A stretch of 64,000 bases of DNA, from assembly GCA_024280835.1 (NCBI GenBank), contig JAJRPJ010000012.1, positions 62,001 through 126,000 of the forward strand. Reading direction: 5' to 3'. The notes below the pieces were generated by a model. That model worked only from the letters and a program-made list of their open reading frames with translations. It made no database searches and was not told the DNA's origin. A program made the position numbers and the translations under genes. This DNA is from Candidatus Zixiibacteriota bacterium (GTDB lineage: Bacteria; Zixibacteria; MSB-5A5; GN15; JACZUZ01). Positions 55,271-64,000 of the stretch are shown piece after piece. Every line of letters starts with the position of its first letter. The stretch's first letter is position 1.

Positions 55271-55858
55271 ATGAAGAACGATAAACTCATCGCCCTACTA
55301 CTGTGTGTCATAGTTGCAATACCCTCAGTTTCGCATGCTCAATCCGATGCCAGTGAATTTGCTATCAGCTTTGGCGGCGCTCTGCCCACTGGCGACTTTG
55401 ATGATGGATTCTCAGCAGGCCCTAGCCTAGGTCTCGAGTGGACGCGGAGTTCTGGCTCCTCTGTTGCCTATGGTGTTGGCTTACATCTTAACAAGTATGG
55501 AATAGACCCTGCCTTGAAAAATTTTGTCCCTGGCATAGACCTGACTAGCTATGGAGTGGAAGCAGTAGGGGTGATTAAATTTCATCTCGCCTCTCCTGAA
55601 AGCAAAACCAAATTCTACTTCAAAGGTCAAGGCGGAATTGGCACGTTATCAATCAAAGCAAGCGGTTTTGGCTCCAGCGCATCTGCGACTGAAACTAAGG
55701 GTCTTTTCGGCGGTGGGTTTGGCGTCACATTTCGCGGTGAGGGAACTACTGGCGGCCATGTTGAACTACTCTACAATGGTTTGTTGACAGAGGGCTCTAC
55801 GGCTACGTACATAACAGTGCGCGGAGGTGTGACCCTGTTCCTTGGCGAGCGCAATTAG
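55271..55858 (+). CDS. Outer-membrane beta-barrel protein
   Basis: 195 residues. A signal peptide ends near residue 24 (SVSHAQS), and then come barrel-type strands: EFAISFGGALPTGDFDDGFS, AGPSLGLEW, GVGLHLNKYG, KFYFKGQGGIGTL and GGFGVTFRG, ending VTLFLGERN. Opening words such as GGALPTGDFDDG are common in OmpA/OmpX-like FCB barrel proteins of unknown function. AAGGA lies 8 bases before the ATG. It follows the broken lipoprotein gene by 124 bases. Confidence 0.75.
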   Translation: MKNDKLIALLLCVIVAIPSVSHAQSDASEFAISFGGALPTGDFDDGFSAGPSLGLEWTRSSGSSVAYGVGLHLNKYGIDPALKNFVPGIDLTSYGVEAVGVIKFHLASPESKTKFYFKGQGGIGTLSIKASGFGSSASATETKGLFGGGFGVTFRGEGTTGGHVELLYNGLLTEGSTATYITVRGGVTLFLGERN

Positions 55859-55895
55859 TCAACTTCTGTTTTCTAACACGTCATTTGTCCTTTTC

Positions 55896-56828
55896 TCATT
55901 GCCGAACAAACGTAAATGTCCCAAGCGGTGGAACGTTTGGTCCAATGAGAAAGGGGCTAGTGGCGATGGCGCTAATTACCTCGAATGGAGACGTTACTGC
56001 GTTTGAAGATGTATAAATAATCCCGTCGTCTGTGCCCGCGTCGTAGGGAAATAGTTCGACAACCACAGTATCTAGCCATTGCCCGTTTGCGTAAAGCTCC
56101 AGTCCATTTACTCCAACAAACCAATCTGGACTAGGCGCTAGCATTGACACTAATGTCACCTTCGAATACACAGAAGTAATCTCAAAAGTATAACTCACCG
56201 AACCTGGTGAGGGGCTGATAAAGCCTCCTGACAACAAATACTCAGCGCTACCATCCTGTTGCGCAACTCCAACCTCGGTTGTCAGCGCGAACTTGCTACC
56301 AAACTCCGCCATGCTCTTAATCCCTAAACTTGCCAATGCCCCCTCTTCCCAGAACAAGACCGTACTATCATGAGTGGCACCTATTAACCCAGAGAAATGT
56401 GGATTGGGTGGGAAATTATCTGGATGAGTAATGACGCTCCAAGTTGACTCAAAAGTCACAATATATGTAGCCGAATCAACAGGTACAATTGGCACAGGAC
56501 ACATCGGAGCGGCGCCACCAGAAAATATTCTCATTATGCCAAATGTTACATCAGCGATATTAAAAGCATTATCAGCATTGGCATCCGCCTCTTCCAGACA
56601 AGTCGGAGCGGAGCCGCCCGTGAATATTCTCGCGATCCCGAATGTCACATCGGCAATATTAAATGTACCGTCACTATTGGCGTCACCACCAACAAGGCAA
56701 CATGAATTAAGCGTTGACTCACTATGGGCCTGTATTGGAAAGCCTAGATCCATGAAAACTAGAACTGCCAAAACACCCAACACGTAATGCGTTGTATTCG
56801 ACATATATTCGGATTTGCTAAAGTTCAT
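55896..56828 (-). CDS. Secreted dockerin-Spondin_N protein
   Basis: 310 residues. After a signal peptide (about 12-36) there are two dockerin-type calcium loops with following helices: GDANSDGTFNIADVTFGIAR (48-67) and ADANADNAFNIADVTFGIMR (81-100). Such pairs bind cohesin domains. From about residue 118 the sequence matches the Spondin_N fold (YIVTFESTWSVITHPDNFPP, HFSGLIGATHDSTVLFWEEG, GIKSMAEFGS, ending with DAGTDDG). It is probably exported and attached to a partner. A cohesin-like protein is encoded at 6192-7577. Confidence 0.85.
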   Translation of the reverse strand: MNFSKSEYMSNTTHYVLGVLAVLVFMDLGFPIQAHSESTLNSCCLVGGDANSDGTFNIADVTFGIARIFTGGSAPTCLEEADANADNAFNIADVTFGIMRIFSGGAAPMCPVPIVPVDSATYIVTFESTWSVITHPDNFPPNPHFSGLIGATHDSTVLFWEEGALASLGIKSMAEFGSKFALTTEVGVAQQDGSAEYLLSGGFISPSPGSVSYTFEITSVYSKVTLVSMLAPSPDWFVGVNGLELYANGQWLDTVVVELFPYDAGTDDGIIYTSSNAVTSPFEVISAIATSPFLIGPNVPPLGTFTFVRQ

Positions 56829-56852
56829 AGATTATTTTTCTCGCAGTGTTTT

Positions 56853-56892
56853 CAAAAAACAGGCGCGGCCCTGAATACATCAGGGCCGCGCC
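56853..56892 (-). terminator. Intrinsic terminator after the Cys/His-rich gene
   Basis: On the minus strand GGCGCGGCCCTGA, five bases, TCAGGGCCGCGCC (perfect 13-pair stem, 56862-56892), then TGTTTTTTG. It lies 49 bases past the stop of the 56941-57459 gene. Confidence 0.92.
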
Positions 56893-56940
56893 ATTAAACT
56901 ATCTAGTTATTCCACTTACTAATGAAGCAGAGCAATAGAA

Positions 56941-57459
56941 TTAATCGTGGCTATGCCCTGCATGTGGATCTTTTGACTTCATCTCTTCCATTGCCTTCAT
57001 CATCTGGGCCATTTCAGCGTTGGTGCGTTCGAGATGCGCATGGATTTTCTTTACTACGTCTGCATCATTGCTGGTCATCAATGTCAAATGTGCAGCATTG
57101 GACTCAACCTCTTCCATTTTAGCGCCTGACATCATCAAAGAACTGTACGACTGACAGAAACCACACAAATCCATCTTCTCGCCCTTCATCAAAAGATCGC
57201 CAGTCTCATGCATCGCTTTTTGAGCGCGCGCATAGGCTTCTTCGAATCCCTTGTTGACGGTGCAAACAGTTATCAAGCCATTCTCAATTGCGTGACTCTC
57301 CCACTGAGTATTCTCCATTAAACCCTTTTCGGCTGCCATGCCTTTGCACATTTTGCAGTTCTCCATGTCAAACCATGGCCCATCCTGCCCAGCTGATACA
57401 CTCGCCAAAGGCGCAACCAACAACCCACAAAATACAATTGCCGCTACAATTTTTTTCAT
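56941..57459 (-). CDS. Secreted Cys/His-rich protein, probable metal binding
   Basis: 172 residues from ATG 57457-57459; AGGG 9 bases upstream fits, and an ATG three codons earlier is too close to it. A signal peptide covers residues 1-23. The mature protein has Cys35-x2-Cys38 (ENCKMCKGM), Cys66, Cys99-x2-Cys102 (LCGFC), Met-rich helices (MAQMMKAMEEM) and a terminal His tail (HAGHSHD). These features suggest binding of copper, zinc or a similar ion in the periplasm. I do not recognise the family. A perfect 20-bp palindrome lies just upstream. Confidence 0.75.
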   Translation of the reverse strand: MKKIVAAIVFCGLLVAPLASVSAGQDGPWFDMENCKMCKGMAAEKGLMENTQWESHAIENGLITVCTVNKGFEEAYARAQKAMHETGDLLMKGEKMDLCGFCQSYSSLMMSGAKMEEVESNAAHLTLMTSNDADVVKKIHAHLERTNAEMAQMMKAMEEMKSKDPHAGHSHD

Positions 57460-57481
57460 CTTCAACATCCCTTTGCTCTGC

Positions 57482-57563
57482 CTAGTAGGAATTCCTACTA
57501 GCGCATTTGATACAGTTTTTCGTTTCAGATAGTTTTTTGATGCAAATCGTTTGTAGCGCTACA
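57482..57563. promoter_or_regulatory. Two perfect palindromes upstream of the Cys/His-rich gene
   Basis: CTAGTAGGAATTCCTACTAG (57482-57501) is a perfect 20-bp palindrome that ends 23 bases before the start codon. A 12-bp palindrome TGTAGCGCTACA follows at 57552-57563. Their placement over the leader and likely promoter fits binding by a dimeric regulator, perhaps metal-responsive. No clear -10 was found. Confidence 0.6.
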
Positions 57564-57661
57564 GCGACAAAAACCATCCAGTTAATACTACGATAAAATA
57601 GCCCCACTGGATTGATGTGGCAAGAAGAATAATACCAGCAATGTCACATTATCGAAGAAAA

Positions 57662-58603
57662 TTAGAACTTCTCCAGCGCCTCTTTCTGCTCATCGGTAAG
57701 TTCTTTTGGCACTTCCACTTGCACTTCGACAATCAAATCACCTTTCTTGCCACCCAAAGCCAAGCCTTGCCCTTTTAGTCTCAGCTTTGCTCCAGGCTGA
57801 GTTCCGCTGGGTATTGTAACCCGAATTTTCTTGGTCAAGGTTTCAACTGTAGCTTTGCCGCCCAAAGCGGCGACCTTAAACGAAACAACAACTTTGCTGA
57901 TAATATTTGAACCATCACGGGAAAACTTCTGATGTGAATTAACCTTAACTGTCACAATTAAATCCCCCGCTGGCCCACCAGCGCCACCAACTCCGCCGAG
58001 ACCACGCAAACGTATTTTCTCACCATCATCAATCCCTTTGGGTATCTTTACTTTGATTGTTTTTCTACCACCAAGACCATCAGTGATAATAACTTGTTTT
58101 TCAGCTCCATGAATCGCCTCAAGAAACTCAATATTCAAGTCCGCAGAAACCGAAGCGCCTTTCTGTGGTGATTGCGGTCCAGCATTGAAACCACCGCCAA
58201 ACGGACTACCGCCAGCTCTGCGGAAACCACCAGAAGCGCCGGAACCACCGCCTCCAAACATGCTTCCGAATATATCACCCAAGTCGCCAAAGCCGCCAGT
58301 ATTACCAGAAAAACCTCCACCCGAGCCGCCGTAACCACCCTGAGCGCCGAATGGTCCTCCGCCATGTTGACCACCATCGAACGCTCCGAATCTACGCAGA
58401 TTGTCATATTCGCTACGCTTCTTCTTGTCTGACAAAGTCTCATAGGCCTCAGAGATTTCTTTGAAACGCTTTTCTTTTTGCGTATCTCCTGGGTTACGGT
58501 CAGGATGAAACTCCTTCGCTAACTTGCGAAAAGATTTCTTGATATCCGCTTCCGATGCGCCTTCATCGACGCCTAATATCTTATAGTAATCAGCTTGTGC
58601 CAT
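57662..58603 (-). CDS. DnaJ-like co-chaperone without zinc finger (CbpA type)
   Basis: 313 residues from ATG 58601-58603 (GAGAG upstream); a frame-extending ATG at 58651 is rejected. J domain at 1-70 with HPD (33-35) in KEFHPDRNPGD. A long Gly/Phe-rich region (about 75-160) follows, and the C-terminal substrate domains (IKVKIPKGIDDGEKIRLRGL, GDLIVTVKVN, VTIPSGTQPGAKLRLKGQGL). The CxxCxGxG zinc repeats of type I DnaJ are absent, so this is type II (CbpA-like). It stimulates DnaK ATPase. It lies downstream of dnaK but after a likely terminator, so may have its own promoter. Confidence 0.93.
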   Translation of the reverse strand: MAQADYYKILGVDEGASEADIKKSFRKLAKEFHPDRNPGDTQKEKRFKEISEAYETLSDKKKRSEYDNLRRFGAFDGGQHGGGPFGAQGGYGGSGGGFSGNTGGFGDLGDIFGSMFGGGGSGASGGFRRAGGSPFGGGFNAGPQSPQKGASVSADLNIEFLEAIHGAEKQVIITDGLGGRKTIKVKIPKGIDDGEKIRLRGLGGVGGAGGPAGDLIVTVKVNSHQKFSRDGSNIISKVVVSFKVAALGGKATVETLTKKIRVTIPSGTQPGAKLRLKGQGLALGGKKGDLIVEVQVEVPKELTDEQKEALEKF

Positions 58604-58668
58604 TGTCTCTCTTGTTATAATAATCTTTTCATGGGTAAACAGCCATGTCATCGCTCCATCACTTTATC

Positions 58669-58725
58669 AAAAAACGAGCGCGCCCTTTAGTGTCTCAAAA
58701 CAAAACCCTAATGACGCGCCCGCAT
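58669..58725 (-). terminator. Possible terminator after dnaK
   Basis: On the minus strand GCGCG...TTAG and CTAA...CGCGC can pair around a loop rich in T, followed by CGTTTTTT. The stem is broken in the middle. It lies 45 bases past the dnaK stop. Confidence 0.35.
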
Positions 58726-58769
58726 TTAAGATAAGCGCTAAAGTCGACGAATGCTCTAAAAGACTACAA

Positions 58770-60668
58770 TCAATTGACTTCCTCGAATTCCGCCTCGCGG
58801 ACATTCTCTTCACTAGAAGAGTCTGCAGAGCCTGAAGCGCCGTTACCTGTAGAATTAGCATCCGCTCCAGTGGCCTGCGCATACATTTTCGATGAATACG
58901 ACTGCCAAAGCTGATTAAGCCCCTCGGTGGCTGATTCCAACTCACTGGTATCATCTCCCGCTATCGCCTTCTTCAAGCGTTCATCGGCCGCTTCGATTTT
59001 TGACTTGTCGTCATCATCTAGCTTATCGGCATACTCCTTCAGATTTTTCTCCGAAGTAAACAATGCCTGATCAGCGCTATTGCGCATGTCCGCATTCTTA
59101 CGACTCTCTTTGTCCTCGGCCTCGTGCGACTTGGCATCATCCACCATCCGCTGAATATCAGCTTCGGATAATCCAGAGCTAGACTCAATTTTGATATTCT
59201 GAGACTTGCCTGTAGTCTGATCTTTGGCCGTAACATTGATAATGCCATTGGCGTCAATATCAAATGTAACTTCAATCTGTGGCAAACCACGCGGCGCAGC
59301 AGGAATATCAGTCAGAGCAAACCGACCGATAGTCTTATTATCTGGCGCCATCTCACGCTCACCTTGCAAGACATGAATATCAACCTGCGTTTGATTATCG
59401 GCTGCTGTTGAAAATATCTGCGACTTCTTCGTCGGAATCGTTGTGTTACGATCAATGAGCTTGGTTGTTACGCTACCCATCGTTTCGATTCCCAGTGACA
59501 AAGGGGTCACATCCAGCAACAAGACATCAGTGACATCACCAGCAAGCACTCCACCCTGAATTGCCGCACCAAGCGCCACAACTTCATCAGGATTCACAGA
59601 GCGATTAGGCTCACGACCAAATAGCTCCTTAACAGTCTCAATTACTTTCGGCATCCGAGTCATACCGCCGACAAGAATTACCTCGGTGATATCAGACTTA
59701 GTGACCTTGGCGTCTTTGAGAGCTTTCTCCACTGGAGAGACAGTCCGCGCAATTAAGTCTTCAGTCATTGCTTCAAACTTCGCGCGTGTCAATGTCAAAT
59801 TCAAATGACGTGGCCCATTGGAATCAGCGGTCACAAACGGCAGATTAATCGACGTTTGCATTGTCGATGACAATTCAATCTTGGCCTTCTCACCCGCTTC
59901 ACGTAAACGCTGTAAAGCCAGCGGATCTTTTGAAAGATCAATACTATCAGTTTTCTTAAACTCATCAACCATCCAGTCGAGAATCCGCCTGTCAAAATCA
60001 TCACCACCAAGACGTGTGTCGCCATTGGTAGCTAAAGTCTCAAAGACACCGTCAGATAGCTCAAGCACCGAAACATCAAATGTTCCGCCCCCTAAATCAT
60101 AGACAGCAATTTTGCCAACCTTTTTCTTGTCCATACCATAGGCTAAAGCCGCAGCCGTTGGCTCATTGATAATTCGCTTGACATCCAATCCAGCGATTCG
60201 ACCAGCGTCTTTAGTTGCCTGACGTTGAGAATCATTGAAGTAAGCGGGCACAGTAATCACCGCGCCGTCAACTTTCTCGCCTAAGTACTCTTCGGCAAAA
60301 CGCTTGATGCCACCCAATACCATAGAAGATATCTCCGCAGGTGGTCTGGCGGTTCCATCGAGTACAATTTCAACATTGCCATCTTTGCTCTTCTGAGCTA
60401 TGAAGGCGTAGTTGGCCGCCTCTTCTTTGACCTCATCAAACTTGCGACCAATAAATCGTTTCGCCGACTGAATTGTATTAGTCGGATTGGTCACCGCCTG
60501 ACGTTTCGCGATCTGGCCGAAAAGCAGTTCGCCGTTCTTGTTGATAGCCACCATTGAAGGCGTTGTCCGCGCTCCTTCGGCGTTGGCGATGACTGTAGGC
60601 TCTTTGCCTTCAATCACCGCGCAACAACTGTTAGTTGTCCCTAAATCAATTCCAATTATTTTTCCCAT
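58770..60668 (-). CDS. dnaK: Molecular chaperone DnaK
   Basis: 632 residues of the Hsp70 family: [20 protein letters not shown] at the start, the ATPase segments [15 protein letters not shown] and [13 protein letters not shown], the hydrophobic linker [15 protein letters not shown], and the substrate-binding domain to about 610, then an Asp/Ser-rich tail ending EFEEVN. It folds and protects proteins in the cytoplasm. All catalytic motifs are intact. It lies 56 bases downstream of hsp20. Confidence 0.98.
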   Translation of the reverse strand: MGKIIGIDLGTTNSCCAVIEGKEPTVIANAEGARTTPSMVAINKNGELLFGQIAKRQAVTNPTNTIQSAKRFIGRKFDEVKEEAANYAFIAQKSKDGNVEIVLDGTARPPAEISSMVLGGIKRFAEEYLGEKVDGAVITVPAYFNDSQRQATKDAGRIAGLDVKRIINEPTAAALAYGMDKKKVGKIAVYDLGGGTFDVSVLELSDGVFETLATNGDTRLGGDDFDRRILDWMVDEFKKTDSIDLSKDPLALQRLREAGEKAKIELSSTMQTSINLPFVTADSNGPRHLNLTLTRAKFEAMTEDLIARTVSPVEKALKDAKVTKSDITEVILVGGMTRMPKVIETVKELFGREPNRSVNPDEVVALGAAIQGGVLAGDVTDVLLLDVTPLSLGIETMGSVTTKLIDRNTTIPTKKSQIFSTAADNQTQVDIHVLQGEREMAPDNKTIGRFALTDIPAAPRGLPQIEVTFDIDANGIINVTAKDQTTGKSQNIKIESSSGLSEADIQRMVDDAKSHEAEDKESRKNADMRNSADQALFTSEKNLKEYADKLDDDDKSKIEAADERLKKAIAGDDTSELESATEGLNQLWQSYSSKMYAQATGADANSTGNGASGSADSSSEENVREAEFEEVN

Positions 60669-60724
60669 TTTATCCTTCTCTTTCTTTTCTTACTTACTAT
60701 TTATTGCTAACTGTTTCCGAAACG

Positions 60725-61201
60725 CTATTTCACTGTCACTTCAATACGTTTCGGCTTAGCGGCTTCTATCTTTGGGAAGACAATCTTCAACAAACCATTT
60801 TCATAGTTTGCAGCAATCTTCTCAACATCCACTGTTTTAGGCAATGTAAACGAGCGCTTGAAACTACCACGCTTGATTTCATGGCGACGATAGCCGTCGT
60901 TCTTTTCTTCTCTTACTGTTTCGCGATTGCCTGAGATAGTCAAAACCCTCTCATGCACGAGAACTTCAATCTCGTCACGTTTCATACCCGCTAAGTCAGC
61001 GACTATCGAAAGCTTGTCATCTGTTTCATCAATATCCACTGCGGGTAGCACCGCAGTAGCTTGCCTTTCCTGTGCGCTGAAAAACGCGGGCGCATTGAGC
61101 CAATCGCTCATCAATTCATCAATGACGCTATCAACATTCGCTACATTGCTCTTAGTTGGGAATGCAGTCATACAGTTATTTCGGATAATTCTCTGTGTCA
61201 T
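60725..61201 (-). CDS. Small heat-shock protein, Hsp20 family
   Basis: 158 residues from ATG 61199-61201, which has GGAGGT six bases upstream; an upstream ATG touches that site and is rejected. The alpha-crystallin domain runs from about 52 (ATAVLPAVDIDETDDKLSIV) to 150 with VHERVLTISGNRE and the YENGLLKIVFPK motif. The C-terminal IEVTVK supplies an IxV-like oligomerisation motif. It holds unfolding proteins for DnaK/DnaJ, which are encoded next. No CIRCE element was seen. Confidence 0.95.
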   Translation of the reverse strand: MTQRIIRNNCMTAFPTKSNVANVDSVIDELMSDWLNAPAFFSAQERQATAVLPAVDIDETDDKLSIVADLAGMKRDEIEVLVHERVLTISGNRETVREEKNDGYRRHEIKRGSFKRSFTLPKTVDVEKIAANYENGLLKIVFPKIEAAKPKRIEVTVK

Positions 61202-61324
61202 GGTCATACCTCCGTGGTGTTTTGGTATTGTATCTTTCATTTGTTTCGGACGATTCGCATCGCCCAGCTGTAATGGACTATTACAACTATGGCGCCAAAC
61301 TAGCCATAAATCGTATAACACCAT

Positions 61325-61353
61325 GGTATACATGCTGTTATGTCAAATATCAA
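61325..61353 (-). promoter_or_regulatory. Candidate promoter of hsp20-dnaK
   Basis: On the minus strand TTGATA (61353-61348), 17 bases, TATACC (61330-61325). It fits a housekeeping promoter; no heat-shock sigma32 pattern is clear. The leader to the hsp20 start would be about 117 bases. The rest of this 289-base gap contains a short palindrome CCGCCATTATGGCGG (61408-61422) and nothing else I can name. Confidence 0.38.
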
Positions 61354-61490
61354 GACATTTATCTCTCAACACCTATCTGCCATAAAGGCAGCCGCACCAA
61401 TGACGCTCCGCCATTATGGCGGCTACACGGACAAATTGGCAGGCAGGACTGACAAAACCACAGAGATATTGAGATTTGTGTAAAAGGGTA

Positions 61491-62756
61491 TTAGCGTCTC
61501 AAGGTGCCAAGACAATAGAGAGATTTGCGCTGAGTGGCGACAAAAATACTCTCGCCATCAGAGACTGGCGAATATTTGATAGAGGATTCAAGTAGACGTG
61601 AACTCACGATTTCACCTGTTGTCAACGAAAGAGTAAATAGCTCACCAGTCAAAAGCCCCACAACAACATAATCATCTACAATAATAGGAGAAGCCACCAG
61701 CGCGGCGCCAAGAGACACCCGCCAAACCGTTTTGGACATCTGAGGCGAATCAAAACAATAGACATGACCCGTATTATCAACGAAGACGCTATACTTGCCT
61801 TTAATAGCTGGTGAACTCCAACTCGGCGACTCCAAAGCATATTTTTTAAAAACATACTTCGCCAAGGCAAATGTGTCAGTCGGAATCTCCGCCTCAATTG
61901 CATTAACAGGTTTTAGACTATCCAGATTTGCTTCTAAGTTAGATTGCTGAGGCGTCAAAGAAAACGCATGTCCGCTTTGCGCTGAGAAATAGATTGTTCC
62001 ATCTGTATGCACTGCAGGCGCAGAAACCAAAGACCCATCTGTATCATGGCGATAGAGCTCTTTTCCACTACCAACGTCATAGGCCCCAATCCAACCATAA
62101 CTGTTGGCAATCCACAAAACATTTCCATCATCGCGAATCTCCAGCGCTGGAGCTGCAATCATTTTCCCGCCAATCTTTTTCTCCCACAACAAATCACCGC
62201 TGAATCTGTCGAAACAATAGGCAACACCGTCACCACCCAAAGCGAACAAACGCTCTTCCTCGATCACTAACGGCGCGACAATATCTAAGATAACACTACG
62301 CCAACGTACTTTGCCGTCCGCAACACCGCGGCAATCAAGATAGTTAAACGGTGGTGATGTCGAATTGTACAACAGCGAATCGATTATCACCCCTCCCGAC
62401 TGTGGTGAGCTGCGGTTCTTATATTTAGCGATGTCCTCACCGGTTTGTGTATTGAACAGAAAGACTTTTCTCTTGGAGCCTGCAACGACAACGGCGCCAT
62501 TAGTCAAGGTCAGTGGCGCTTGCGGTTTTTCTTTGATGCTTCTTTCCCAAATAACATCCAATCGTCCGCCATAGCCACCCGATACCAAAGCGCCAGAACC
62601 CCTCACTCCTCCACGAGAGAATCTCCATGGCGAAGCTTCAACACTGATAATTTCGCCTGCGCCTTTACCTGGCCCACCGCAAGCGGAAATTCCACTAATA
62701 ACAATAGCGGAGAGCATGAAGACTTTTCTTATTTTAGGAACAGACAGGATGGCCAT
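61491..62756 (-). CDS. BamB-like PQQ-propeller lipoprotein
   Basis: 421 residues. A signal peptide with lipobox (VISGISAC, Cys26) marks a lipoprotein. Residues 55-420 are PQQ-like beta-propeller repeats (DGVAYCFDRFSGDLLWEKKI, GWIGAYDVGSGKELYRHD, GHVYCFDSPQMSKTVWRVSL), as in BamB, which helps BamA insert outer-membrane proteins. The start overlaps the stop of the Omp85-like gene by one base (TAATG), which supports joint action at the outer membrane. It might also be another PQQ-propeller protein. Confidence 0.82.
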   Translation of the reverse strand: MAILSVPKIRKVFMLSAIVISGISACGGPGKGAGEIISVEASPWRFSRGGVRGSGALVSGGYGGRLDVIWERSIKEKPQAPLTLTNGAVVVAGSKRKVFLFNTQTGEDIAKYKNRSSPQSGGVIIDSLLYNSTSPPFNYLDCRGVADGKVRWRSVILDIVAPLVIEEERLFALGGDGVAYCFDRFSGDLLWEKKIGGKMIAAPALEIRDDGNVLWIANSYGWIGAYDVGSGKELYRHDTDGSLVSAPAVHTDGTIYFSAQSGHAFSLTPQQSNLEANLDSLKPVNAIEAEIPTDTFALAKYVFKKYALESPSWSSPAIKGKYSVFVDNTGHVYCFDSPQMSKTVWRVSLGAALVASPIIVDDYVVVGLLTGELFTLSLTTGEIVSSRLLESSIKYSPVSDGESIFVATQRKSLYCLGTLRR

Positions 62757-64000
62757 TAGAAGTTCCAGCCAAAGAAGAAATCGTAGAATGGTTGTTTATT
62801 GATAGTCTTGAAGTCATGGCGATATGACATATCAAAGCGAAAAGCGAACAACCCACCCAACCCCATACGCAGACCAGCGCCAAGCGACCCAATAAAACCT
62901 TGATAGTCATTTTCCCAAGCAGCGCCAGAGTCAAAAAACAACGCTCCTCGAATTGAGTTAAAACCAAGGTTACCAATTGGTAGCCCCAACAAGAGACGAT
63001 TCACTAACGGAAAACGCAATTCGTTTGAGATAAACACTACATTCGGCACATACCATTGACGACGATCAAAACCTCTAAATGACCAACTGCCACCATGATA
63101 TATTCGCCGTGGGTCAACACCACCTGACGTGTATCCGAAAACACGGGTTGCGAAAGCGCTGTGCCGCCCAAGACGTTTGTAATTTCGAAAGTCTGCCATA
63201 GCTACCACATCATTGAACTGTCCCTCATCAACTGCAGCAGTCGCGCCAATAGTAATATTGATGCGATGTCCATCAATCGGACCTGTCGCTTCCCAGAGGG
63301 AATTGTCTGAGATATACGAAACAAAATGCGAAATCAGAAAAGAACGACGACGAATCCTGCGTAAGAATTGATCCTTGTCACGATGTCGCATGAAGAGAGA
63401 AGTCTCTATACGACTATACCTTGAAAGCGGATAACGCAACTGCACAAAACCACCAATTTGCCTTTCAAAATAGTAACCATCAGCCACATTTTGAAATTCA
63501 TTAAAAGTATGAAAACCGCCAAAACCCCAATTTACGCGGCGTTCAAGATTAAAATAACTAACCCCAAGGTTAAAACTAGTAAGAATATCATCTTTGGCTC
63601 GTGCGCTGTTCGAGAGAAAGGCATAGAAAGCATGATTACCAAGCACATCTGTCATTAGCGCCTGAACGCCACCTTGTGTGCCGAACACTGGATCATATGA
63701 AACTGCCGATTGAGCAATATCAATTGAATAATCTGTTTCATAGGCTGCGTCTGATTTGACAGACTCCGCGGCAATCAAACTTGGGCGCCATGACGTTGCA
63801 TCCTTGGCGCCACTAGCAAGATGCATAGAGTTAACGCGGAATTCTTCTGTCGGAACAATTTTGGTAGTGTCATAATTGTCTATTGGTTGACGATATACAT
63901 GAAATCCAAAGTTTTGATAACCAGTGAAGATTAAGTCACCGTTAGCTGGACTAATCCGCGGATCAAACAATCCAGTCAGCAAATTGGTAACCTGTACAAA
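62756..64000 (-). CDS. Beta-propeller/Omp85-like outer-membrane protein (5' end outside window)
   Basis: The frame is open at the right edge, so the start is missing. The visible N-terminus (VTNLLTGLFDPRISPANGDL, then IFTGYQNFGFHVYR) looks like TolB/PD40-type propeller repeats. The C-terminal 300 residues are an Omp85 barrel: the lid-loop motif GGSWSFRGFDRR, ELRFPLVNRLLLGLPIGNLG, GALFFDSGAAW, GLRMGLGGLFAFRFDMSYRH and the final aromatic GWNF. It may insert or secrete proteins across the outer membrane. It is followed by and coupled to the BamB-like lipoprotein gene. Confidence 0.82.
   Translation of the reverse strand, partial: FVQVTNLLTGLFDPRISPANGDLIFTGYQNFGFHVYRQPIDNYDTTKIVPTEEFRVNSMHLASGAKDATSWRPSLIAAESVKSDAAYETDYSIDIAQSAVSYDPVFGTQGGVQALMTDVLGNHAFYAFLSNSARAKDDILTSFNLGVSYFNLERRVNWGFGGFHTFNEFQNVADGYYFERQIGGFVQLRYPLSRYSRIETSLFMRHRDKDQFLRRIRRRSFLISHFVSYISDNSLWEATGPIDGHRINITIGATAAVDEGQFNDVVAMADFRNYKRLGRHSAFATRVFGYTSGGVDPRRIYHGGSWSFRGFDRRQWYVPNVVFISNELRFPLVNRLLLGLPIGNLGFNSIRGALFFDSGAAWENDYQGFIGSLGAGLRMGLGGLFAFRFDMSYRHDFKTINKQPFYDFFFGWNF

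Noticed and set aside
61202-61490. CIRCE or HAIR operator before hsp20-dnaK
   Set aside because: No TTAGCACTC-N9-GAGTGCTAA or CTTGAGT-type inverted repeat could be found; only weak palindromes occur.

Overview
The window looks like a chromosomal segment of an uncultured, motile, didermic bacterium. AT-leaning base use, cohesin-like and dockerin-like secreted proteins, a C-terminal FlgD-like/type IX-style sorting domain, a beta-propeller Omp85 barrel protein and several small outer-membrane barrels all suggest the FCB superphylum, perhaps a candidate phylum such as Zixibacteria. That placement is inference from gene content only. L- and P-ring genes (flgH, flgI) confirm an outer membrane.

Positions 1-19579 hold a flagellar regulon almost entirely on the minus strand. 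Read 5' to 3' it runs: a FleS/FlrB-like kinase and FleR/FlrC-like sigma54 activator, motA-motB, then flgB-flgC-(unknown)-fliE-fliF-fliG-fliH-fliI-fliJ, then flgF-flgG-flgA-flgH-flgI-flgJ-flgN. Two near-identical -24/-12 elements lie before flgB (14762-14782) and flgF (5311-5331), which ties the operons to the sigma54 activator encoded beside them. A plus-strand secreted cohesin-like gene and a small Cys-rich ORF interrupt the series.

Positions 19713-29976 hold one chemotaxis operon. It starts with a partner-switching cassette (GAF-PP2C phosphatase, HATPase anti-sigma-type kinase, STAS antagonist), continues with a HEAT-repeat protein, a stand-alone receiver, cheR, a second receiver, cheY, a divergent cheZ, cheA and cheB, and ends at a clear intrinsic terminator. 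No cheW or receptor gene is present.

Positions 30161-40649 are housekeeping: der and a DUF512 radical-SAM/PDZ gene, tRNA-Gly(CCC), tatC, nrdR, a GT-C-type membrane protein, glyA, rpiB, ilvE and bioY. Positions 40709-52952 hold two acyl-CoA dehydrogenases, a 3-hydroxyacyl-CoA dehydrogenase, a thiolase and, after two outer-membrane barrel genes, a three-gene biotin-dependent acyl-CoA carboxylase of the methylcrotonyl/geranyl type with an AtuA-family protein. Together they look like branched-chain acyl (leucine or isoprenoid) catabolism, with BioY supplying biotin.

Positions 53255-57459 encode envelope proteins: two barrels, a frameshifted lipoprotein, a dockerin-Spondin_N protein, and a Cys/His-rich secreted protein behind a perfect 20-bp palindrome. 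Positions 57662-61201 are dnaJ, dnaK and hsp20. The right edge (61491-64000) holds a BamB-like propeller lipoprotein overlapping a propeller-Omp85 barrel gene that leaves the window.
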